From Pseudomonadota bacterium (GTDB lineage: Bacteria > Pseudomonadota > Alphaproteobacteria > Reyranellales > Reyranellaceae): a stretch of DNA of 7,282 nucleotides. The notes beneath the pieces are model-generated. The model made no database searches. It was not told the origin of the DNA and saw nothing but the letters and a program-made list of their open reading frames with translations. The stretch lies in assembly GCA_023436825.1 (NCBI GenBank), contig JAEZHS010000122.1:1-7282 (forward strand), read 5' to 3'. This document shows, one piece after another, positions 1 to 5,603 of this stretch (the stretch's first letter is position 1; each line of letters starts with the position of its first letter). The translations under genes were made by a program, and so were the position numbers.

Positions 1-2723
1 GGCGTCAGATCACCGTTCTGGAGGCGATCCGCCAGGGCGTCGAGGATACCCTGCGCCGCGGTCGGATCGGTGGAGAACAGCAACACGATAGCGTTGGCGG
101 CTGCCTGGACCTGCGCGGCGGAACCGAGGCCCGCCGTCTGCGCCAGCGTCGCGGGGTCGGTCAGCAGGATCGCGAGTTGCGCATCGAGCACCGCCTGCAG
201 CGCGGCGGAGGCGCCGGGCAGCATCGCCTGGAGATCGGCGATGGCGGCCTGCAGGGTGATGTCGCCGCCGCCGATCATGGAGGCGATCTGCAACTGTACC
301 GCCTCCGGCAGCGTCGCGTCACCGGCTGCGGCCATGTGCGCGAGCACGATGATCGCCGTATGGGCGTCGAGCGTCCCGGGAACCGCGGCGTCGATGAGCG
401 CGATGGCGTCCTGCGTGGTAAGCGCGCCGTCGCCGATCATCGCGGCGATATTGTCGCCCGCGACCGCCCGCAGCGCGTAGTCGCCGCCTTCGGCCAGGCC
501 GAGGAGCTGGGTCGCCAGATCGCCGGCCATGACGATGCCGTCATGGACCCAGGACAGCAGCACGTCGGTGACGGCGGCGGCGGTCGCGGCCGAACCGAGC
601 GTGGCCGCCACGGTGAGAACGTACAGGCCTTGCGCCACGTTGAGCGCATTGGCGCTCACCGCGCCGCCCAGGACGGCTGCGCCGGCCGCCGGATCGGCGT
701 TCATGTAGGCGGCGATCTTCGCCAGCAGGTCGGCAAGGCCGTCCGGCAAGGAGGAAGTGGCCGTCCCCGCCAGCACGACGATCGCCTGGCCGCGCGTCAG
801 TGCGCCCGCGGCGACGGCAGCGTCGAGCTCGACCATGGCGTCGACCGCCGACAGCGAGGTCCAGTCCACGATGGCGTTGAGCTGACGGCCCGCGCCGACC
901 TGGTCCGCGGCGTCCCCGCCGCCGGCAAATCCGGCAAGGATGGCGATGAGCGCTTCGGCGCTGAGCTCGTTGCCCAGCATGCGATCGTTCAGCTGTCCCA
1001 TGGCGAGCCCCAGGGACACGTTGGCGGCATGCGCGAGCGCGGCGCCGATGGCCGCGAACCCGCCCGGCTCCAGGGCTGCCAGCGTCGGCGCTGCCCTGAG
1101 GAGCGTTGAGACCGCGAGCTGGACGTCGTCGGCGCCCAGCGGAAAGACTCCATCCAGCGCCGCGCCGATGGCGGCGGCCGACAGGCCATGATCGTGGATC
1201 AGGCCGTCAATGGCCGCCGAGGCGGCGGCGCCGAGATCGGCATTGGGCACCCAGATGACGCTGCTGCCGAAGATCTGCTGGTTGCCGCTGGCGCCGAGCG
1301 CGAGGAGGAATGTCACGCCCTGCGCCGGCGTGAAGCCGAGCGGCGCCAGGGCGCCGACGACGGCGGCGGCGGCATCGCTGCCCCCCATCGTGCCGGCGAG
1401 CAGCCCGCGCACGCCATCGGCTGCGACGTTCATGGCGTTGCGGTCGGGGGTAAGCCCGCCCGGCACGAAGGCCATCGCCGTCAGCAGGACGACCGCGCTC
1501 GCTCCCGACAGGCCGCCGAGCGACACGCCGGCATTGATGAAGGTCAGCGCCTGCTGTGCCGTCATCATGTTGTTCGGCACCATGAACGTCGGAGTCGTGG
1601 TGTCGATCAGGGTCGCCAGGTGGAGGCCGGCTGCCGGCGCGGAGTCCGGATCGACGGCGGCGACGGCCACGAGGAAGCGCGCCGCGGTGAAGGCGCTGCC
1701 CATGGTCAACGCATCCAGCGCCGCGGCTTGCGAGATGAAGCCGTCGTCGACGAGGGAGAGGACCTCCGCCGCGACGTCGTTCGCGGCGGCGATGTCGTTG
1801 GAATTGTACGAGGGCGCGAACCTGACCATCATCGCGATGGCCTGCTCGGCGGCCACGCTCCCCGCGGCCACCGCGCTGTGAACATGGCTCGCCAGCTCGG
1901 GCAGGGAGAGGTCCGGCGTGCCGAACGGCGTCACCAGGCTCATGATGGTCTGGGCCGCCGAGTAACCGACGTCGAAGGGAAGGATCCCGACCGAGGCAAT
2001 GAGCATGTCGACCACGTCGTCACGCGCCTCGACATCGTCCCCGATCAGGGCCCTCAACTCGTTCATGGCCTGGAACCCGGGGGCCGGGAACGGACTGACC
2101 ATCAGGCCGGCCAGCACGGCGTGGGCCTGGGTCTCGCCGAGGCTGCCGCCGACGACAGCATTGTGGATGGCCTGGACGGCGGCCGTCATGCTGAGCGTGC
2201 CGCCGGGCCATCCACCTCCGCCGCCGCCACCTTCGCTGCCACCACCTTCGCCGCCTTCGAAGGTGCCGCGCGTGATGAGCTGGCCGAGGTAGCAGCCCGC
2301 CACGAGCTGGGCATCCAACGCGCCGCTGTTGGCCACCGCGATCAGGATGCTCGCCGCCTCGCTGCGGCCGATCTGGAAGGCGTTGATGGCAGGTAAGAAG
2401 TCCGCCATGGCCGCCGCCGGCTCGAGGCCGCCCGAAGCGACGAGGCCCGCGATCTCCGCGCCGATTGCCGTGAAGTGACTGCTGTCGCCGTCGAGCTGGT
2501 TCAGCCGATCGACGAAGGCCAGCAGCGCCCGCACCGGGCTGACACCGCCGTCGCCGGCGGCCGCCTCGATCAGGGCGACGGCGTTGGCGTAGCGCGCCGC
2601 GCCAGACAGGTTGGCGAACGCGGCGTTGGCCACGTCGATGCCGGCCTGGCCGCCTTGCAGCGCGGCAGCGCCCAGTCCCAGCGACGAGGTGTCGAAGCCG
2701 GCGATGTCATCATAGGTACTCAT
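1..2723 (-). CDS. Large Ala-rich, acidic helical-repeat protein, probably secreted (3' end outside window)
   Basis: The frame is open for 907 codons from the ATG at 2723 to the window edge, with no stop, so the C-terminus is not visible. I do not recognise the family. The protein is very rich in Ala, Gly, Leu, Val and Asp. By hand count it has about 80 Asp/Glu against about 17 Arg and a single Lys (residue 669). There is one Cys (residue 144) and four Trp. Degenerate helical units recur about every 40-55 residues, each with a helix, a turn such as MIGDG (762-766), MIGGG (816-820) or WVHDG (725-729), and a second helix of the QAIxVLA type (for example 646-653). A Gly/Glu/Ser hinge at 156-175 separates the first 155 residues from the rest. 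There is no signal peptide or membrane segment. Low Lys and Cys, high acidity and no Sec signal are common in type I secretion substrates, but no RTX nonapeptide is visible, so export is inference. The start is supported by GAGGA six bases upstream. The 27-codon ORF just upstream is probably co-transcribed. Confidence refers to the ORF being a real gene. Confidence 0.88.
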   Translation of the reverse strand, partial: MSTYDDIAGFDTSSLGLGAAALQGGQAGIDVANAAFANLSGAARYANAVALIEAAAGDGGVSPVRALLAFVDRLNQLDGDSSHFTAIGAEIAGLVASGGLEPAAAMADFLPAINAFQIGRSEAASILIAVANSGALDAQLVAGCYLGQLITRGTFEGGEGGGSEGGGGGGGWPGGTLSMTAAVQAIHNAVVGGSLGETQAHAVLAGLMVSPFPAPGFQAMNELRALIGDDVEARDDVVDMLIASVGILPFDVGYSAAQTIMSLVTPFGTPDLSLPELASHVHSAVAAGSVAAEQAIAMMVRFAPSYNSNDIAAANDVAAEVLSLVDDGFISQAAALDALTMGSAFTAARFLVAVAAVDPDSAPAAGLHLATLIDTTTPTFMVPNNMMTAQQALTFINAGVSLGGLSGASAVVLLTAMAFVPGGLTPDRNAMNVAADGVRGLLAGTMGGSDAAAAVVGALAPLGFTPAQGVTFLLALGASGNQQIFGSSVIWVPNADLGAAASAAIDGLIHDHGLSAAAIGAALDGVFPLGADDVQLAVSTLLRAAPTLAALEPGGFAAIGAALAHAANVSLGLAMGQLNDRMLGNELSAEALIAILAGFAGGGDAADQVGAGRQLNAIVDWTSLSAVDAMVELDAAVAAGALTRGQAIVVLAGTATSSLPDGLADLLAKIAAYMNADPAAGAAVLGGAVSANALNVAQGLYVLTVAATLGSAATAAAVTDVLLSWVHDGIVMAGDLATQLLGLAEGGDYALRAVAGDNIAAMIGDGALTTQDAIALIDAAVPGTLDAHTAIIVLAHMAAAGDATLPEAVQLQIASMIGGGDITLQAAIADLQAMLPGASAALQAVLDAQLAILLTDPATLAQTAGLGSAAQVQAAANAIVLLFSTDPTAAQGILDALADRLQNGDLT

Positions 2724-2729
2724 GGCAAT

Positions 2730-2734
2730 TCCTC
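2730..2734 (-). promoter_or_regulatory. Ribosome binding site of the large repeat protein, overlapping the leader ORF stop
   Basis: On the minus strand GAGGA lies six bases before the ATG at 2723. Two of its bases belong to the TGA stop (2735-2733) of the 27-codon ORF, so a ribosome terminating there would sit on this site. This decides the start of the large gene. Confidence 0.7.
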
Positions 2735-2816
2735 AGGCGGTCGTCGCGGCAGGCAATGGCAAGGCGGAGCGAGGCGTCGTTCTCGCCACCCGGTGGTCAG
2801 GTGCGGCTGCCGACAT
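2733..2816 (-). CDS. 27-residue leader ORF, probably translationally coupled to the large repeat protein
   Basis: A short ORF starts at the ATG at 2816 and ends with TGA at 2735-2733, nine bases before the ATG of the large gene. It has a better ribosome binding site (AAAGGA, 2827-2822, five bases from its ATG) than most genes here. The product begins MSAAAPDHRVAR and is rich in Ala, Pro, Thr and Arg. It has no membrane segment and no run of one amino acid that would suggest attenuation. The frame extends further upstream (to 3029), but the strong ribosome binding site favours this internal ATG. It may be a leader peptide controlling translation of the downstream gene, or a small protein of its own. 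Codon bias alone cannot settle this in such GC-rich DNA. Confidence 0.5.
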   Translation of the reverse strand: MSAAAPDHRVARTTPRSALPLPAATTA

Positions 2817-3173
2817 CGTTATCCTTTCAACCGGCGGCCGGGCTTTTTGGGCAAAGCTTCGCCCTTGGCGATTCGTGCGTACGCATCGCCGCCGCCGATC
2901 TTGCTTGCTGTTTTTTCCCATCCAGCGGACTACGCGCCGCCGCCGACCGCGTCCGTCCTGATGCTCCCTCAAGCGTACGGGACACTGCTGCCGGAACGAG
3001 GCCACCCTAGTGGAAGGCGCGTTGGGCAATCAATTTGCATCACGCTCCGGACGTCGACTTTTATTGGGTGCTTATTTCGGCCAAATTGACCGCAAAAGCG
3101 GCCATGTCCTACGGGCCGACGCTGTGTACAAGCTTCCGCTTGATCCGCATCATTTGCACGGCAAGGCTGGGCC
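2817..3173. other. Divergent intergenic region between the large repeat protein and the 462-residue protein
   Basis: This gap must hold the promoters of both flanking genes, which point away from each other. A less GC-rich patch lies at about 3027-3097. A perfect 10-base palindrome, TGCGTACGCA, is at 2876-2885. A small hairpin, CCGC-AAAA-GCGG, is at 3090-3101. On the plus strand TTGACC (3086-3091) could be a -35 box for the gene at 3174, but the hexamer 17 bases downstream (CTACGG) is a poor -10 box. No convincing minus-strand promoter was found. The reading frames crossing this region have no ribosome binding sites and look like chance. Confidence 0.5.
2822..2827 (-). promoter_or_regulatory. 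Ribosome binding site of the 27-residue leader ORF
   Basis: AAAGGA on the minus strand, with five bases before the ATG at 2816. It is the closest match to a Shine-Dalgarno sequence seen upstream of any start in the window, and is the main reason to take the short ORF seriously. Confidence 0.55.
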
Positions 3174-4562
3174 ATGGCAAGCGCTGATTCCCTCAAAGGC
3201 CTGATGAAGTGGCTGAGCCGCGACGAGTGGCGGCAGCCGTTCAACGAATTGTTCGAGCGGCATGTGGGCCTGCCCTGCGAGCGGGCCGGAATCGCCGTCG
3301 ACGAGATGGCCGACAAGATCGGCAACCAGAACGCCAGCGTGATGTGGGGGTGCATCTTCGAGGACTTCCTGGCGTACGACCTCGACGACGGCAGAAACAT
3401 CGTCGACGACTACCTGAAGCGACGGGGCTGGAGGGAAAGCGTCCCCAACAAGCGCTACATGACGGCCCTGCGTTCGTCGGCAATGAGCCTGTACGAGGTG
3501 AGCGACATCGTGCGCGACCAGTCGTTTCTCGCCCGCGACCTGCTGCGCGGCGGCGAGCCGGTGCGCATCAGCGAGAAGTCTGCCACGCACAGCCTGAAGC
3601 AATGGGACCGGCTCGCCGCCCGCGTCGTGCGGATGGGACCGAGAGTCGAAATGGCGGGCGGCGTATTGGCGTTCAGTCGTGAGTGCAGCGAGCGTCTTCG
3701 CGAGCTTTTCGCCTCGTTCAGCAAGGAGATGCTTTCGGAGGCGCGCGAGTCCGCGAAGCGTGCCGGCGCAGACGTCGACCCGCTCGATTTCGATTCCGAA
3801 GCCCTGCGCCACGCCGGCTTCCTGTTCACGAACGTCTGGCTGGACGACGCTCTCCAGCGGGTGCTCAATCCCAGGCAGCCCGTCATGCGCAACAGCGACG
3901 GCGACGACATCGCCTTCACGACGGTTCGGTATCGCTTGAAGGAAGCCCGCGACCGCGCCGCGCTCGAAGCCGCATTGATGGCCATGCCCAACCTGCAGCT
4001 CACGGGCGACAATCTGTGGACCTGGACCGAGGCTGAAGCGCCGGCCACCGGGAAGCCGACGGCCGCCGATCACGTCATCACGTCGACCTTCAGCGACGGT
4101 TCCGTATCGCTGGGCAGCGTCGCGCTGGAAGCGGAAACGCTTTTGCTGGAGACGAATTCGCCACAGCGCGCCCAAAGAGGGCTGGCCCTGCTCGAGCCCG
4201 TCATTCGTCCGTTCGTCGGCGAGCCTGTCGTGGCGTCGAAAACGATGGCCGAAATGCAAGCCTCACCTCCGGCGAGCGACGGCCGGAAGCCGTCGACGGG
4301 CCTCTCAGCGGAGGAAGAACGCGCGGTCATCCAGGAAATGCTCGAACGACATTACCACGCGCTCCTCGACCAGCCGGTGCCGATGCTCGGGGATGTAAGC
4401 CCGCGCAAGGCCGCAAAGACGAAGACGGGACGCGAAAAGCTGGTCGATTGGCTCAAGCTCATCGAGAATTCGAACGCGAGACAGGAAGCGCACTCGGCCA
4501 TGGCCACCTACGACCTCGGCTGGATGTGGGAGGAGCTCGGCATCGCACACTTGCGGCGATGA
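3174..4562 (+). CDS. Hypothetical protein with a C-terminal Xre/MbcA/ParS-like (DUF2384-like) module
   Basis: A complete 462-residue protein, probably cytosolic, with no signal peptide or membrane helix. The start ATG at 3174 has AAGG seven bases upstream. Three regions can be seen. Residues about 25-170 include MWGCIFEDFLAYDL (57-70), LYEVSDIV (106-113), RDLLRGGEPVRISEKSATHS (121-140) and LKQWDRLAARVV (141-152). I remember this block from unnamed bacterial proteins, some with SEC-C metal-binding tails. Residues about 300-350 have a short beta-like stretch followed by ETNSPQRAQRGLALLEP (326-342). Residues about 375-460 include HYHALLDQPVPMLGDVSPRK (393-412) and GREKLVDWLKLIE (419-431), a pattern like the C-terminal domain of Xre/MbcA/ParS antitoxins. 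The usual helix-turn-helix and a neighbouring RES-type toxin are absent, so an antitoxin role is not supported. No SEC-C Cys/His cluster is present. No function is assigned. The gene looks real; the domain match is from memory. Confidence 0.85.
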   Translation: MASADSLKGLMKWLSRDEWRQPFNELFERHVGLPCERAGIAVDEMADKIGNQNASVMWGCIFEDFLAYDLDDGRNIVDDYLKRRGWRESVPNKRYMTALRSSAMSLYEVSDIVRDQSFLARDLLRGGEPVRISEKSATHSLKQWDRLAARVVRMGPRVEMAGGVLAFSRECSERLRELFASFSKEMLSEARESAKRAGADVDPLDFDSEALRHAGFLFTNVWLDDALQRVLNPRQPVMRNSDGDDIAFTTVRYRLKEARDRAALEAALMAMPNLQLTGDNLWTWTEAEAPATGKPTAADHVITSTFSDGSVSLGSVALEAETLLLETNSPQRAQRGLALLEPVIRPFVGEPVVASKTMAEMQASPPASDGRKPSTGLSAEEERAVIQEMLERHYHALLDQPVPMLGDVSPRKAAKTKTGREKLVDWLKLIENSNARQEAHSAMATYDLGWMWEELGIAHLRR

Positions 4563-4714
4563 CGGAGCTGGTCTGCCAGCAGCTCGTCAGAGATTTTGAT
4601 GTGTTGCCGTGGGACGGACGAGATTGCCAGCACTGCTGGCACCGGTGCCCGAGCCTGGACAATTTGGGCGCTCGACGGCGCGCAAAAACCAGAACCGTGG
4701 TTGACCATAAATAG
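4559..4714 (+). CDS. Possible 51-residue Cys/His-containing ORF overlapping the upstream gene by ATGA
   Basis: The ATG at 4559 overlaps the TGA of the 462-residue protein gene (ATGA), the geometry of translational coupling. The ORF ends with TAG at 4712-4714. The product has C6 and a cluster C23-x2-C26-x3-C30 with H25 and H28 between, which could bind a metal. Against it, there is no independent ribosome binding site, the Cys codons fall inside an inverted repeat (4625-4641) that may itself be the functional element, and its 3' end overlaps a good promoter -35 box. It may be chance. Confidence 0.25.
   Translation: MTELVCQQLVRDFDVLPWDGRDCQHCWHRCPSLDNLGARRRAKTRTVVDHK
4625..4649. repeat. Two overlapping palindromes after the 462-residue protein gene
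   Basis: TGCCAGCA and TGCTGGCA form perfect 8-base arms around a single C (4625-4641). This overlaps a second perfect 12-base palindrome, GGCACCGGTGCC (4638-4649). No T-run follows, so it is not a standard intrinsic terminator. It could end transcription in a factor-dependent way, or be a binding site just upstream of the promoter at 4701. Confidence 0.5.
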
Positions 4715-4729
4715 CACGTAAGTTATATT
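4701..4729 (+). promoter_or_regulatory. Near-consensus sigma-70 promoter
   Basis: TTGACC (4701-4706), a 17-base spacer and TATATT (4724-4729) give five of six matches in each hexamer at the optimal spacing, in a locally AT-rich patch. Transcription would start near 4736 and run rightward. No convincing coding start follows, so the transcript is either a non-coding RNA or a very long leader towards dnaB at 5604. Confidence 0.5.
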
Positions 4730-4735
4730 GATCCC

Positions 4736-4880
4736 GCGCTCGCCTCCCGGCGGCTCTGCTCTATGCATCGTTCACCCCGAGACCATCGCGCTCGGCAGCA
4801 ATCCTGCTAGGGCCACTTTCCGTCATCCCGAGCGAAGCCGCCCCCTGCCTTTGAGGAAAAGAGAGCAGTTCGGTCGGGGT
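4736..4880 (+). ncRNA. Possible structured RNA downstream of the 4701 promoter
   Basis: From the predicted transcription start the sequence can fold into nested stems. CCCGGC (4746-4751) pairs with GTCGGG (4873-4878), including one G-U. CTGCTCT (4756-4762) pairs with AGAGCAG (4862-4868). CGCTCGG (4789-4795) pairs with CCGAGCG (4828-4834), and AGCA/TGCT forms a small hairpin inside it (4797-4808). A long imperfect rod with a central opening recalls 6S-type RNAs, but I do not recognise the sequence. Arms of seven bases can arise by chance in GC-rich DNA over this distance. No clear terminator was found, so the 3' end is arbitrary. Confidence 0.2.
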
Positions 4881-5603
4881 AAGTGAAAACGGCCAGTGAA
4901 ACCATCGAAATTAAAAAAGGCCGAAGATTCAATGGCTTGACCGGCGTTCGAGGGTCTAGCCGAATCTAGCGAAGTTCACGCTACCCAGCGGTCGAGCCAA
5001 GGCGCGCGAAATGTCGTTTCTGTCACTTTCCAGGGAGAGCGTCCGGCCGCCGCCAGGGCCGGAAAGCGGCGGATATCAATGGTTTGCGGACGTTTCCGAC
5101 ACAATCGCACGAACGCGATCCCGTTGGTCGCCCCCGTCAAATGTGTGCTGGTGACTACACCGATGCCACCTGGGGGATCGCAGCCCCGGGACATCGGCAC
5201 CTGGCTATTTGCGCCCTGCTACGGAACGCAGAAGTCGCAATGGGATATTGCGCGCGCAGGCCCCGTATGGAGCGCAAAAAACAAATAATGTGTCGTCGCG
5301 TAGATTACTCAGGTGCTTTTATTATAACCTTGATTATTGACCACGAGTAGTCGAACGCGCATCCTCTCGGCATGTCGATAGGTTCCGGTGTGATCTTGCG
5401 ATGGCCGCATCTGCGTCGGGACGTCAGAAGGCCGGACAGCCGGTTCTCCGGGCCCGTCGAAGCCGCAGACCGCGCGAAGAAAACCGAGGCGGCACAGCTA
5501 TCCTCGGGCGGCGCGGGACTTGTCCCCGCCTTTCAGGTATTCCTGTCCACACCATCGATTTGCGGTGGTGAGCGACCCCCTCGCCTCTTTAAGAAGCTCT
5601 GCC
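4881..5603. other. Long non-coding spacer upstream of dnaB
   Basis: No reading frame here has both a plausible start signal and a recognisable product. Short frames exist on both strands (for example minus 4976-5200) but look accidental. Visible elements are a near-tandem 10-base repeat (4955-4974, TCTAGCCGAA then TCTAGCGAAG), a hairpin CCGGCC/GGCCGG (5043-5048 with 5057-5062) and an AT-rich patch at 5316-5340. That patch has a TATTAT hexamer on the plus strand (5320-5325), a perfect TATAAT on the minus strand (5321-5326) and TTGACC (5337-5342); none has a good partner box. A short imperfect hairpin just before dnaB (about 5513-5529) joins GCGGGAC to GTCCCCGC. Confidence 0.5.

Noticed and set aside
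177..2396. Long plus-strand frames (177-1109 and 1188-2396) opposite the large repeat protein
   Set aside because: Their translations are rich in Arg, Gly, His and Asp with no coherent domain. They are the antisense shadow of a long GC-rich gene with a better start on the minus strand.
3150..4259. Minus-strand frame of 369 codons opposite the 462-residue protein
   Set aside because: No ribosome binding site and no recognisable motif. The plus-strand frame has familiar conserved blocks, so this is a shadow.
4940..4975. tRNA-like TpsiC arm (GTTCGAGGGTC)
   Set aside because: No acceptor stem, anticodon arm or D arm could be placed around it.
4976..5200. Minus-strand 74-codon frame in the dnaB upstream spacer
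   Set aside because: No ribosome binding site and no recognisable product. It overlaps other short frames and a hairpin, as expected of chance frames in GC-rich DNA.
5520..5603. TTG-initiated 28-residue N-terminal extension of DnaB
   Set aside because: The added residues do not resemble DnaB N-termini, and the ATG at 5604 gives a normal length.
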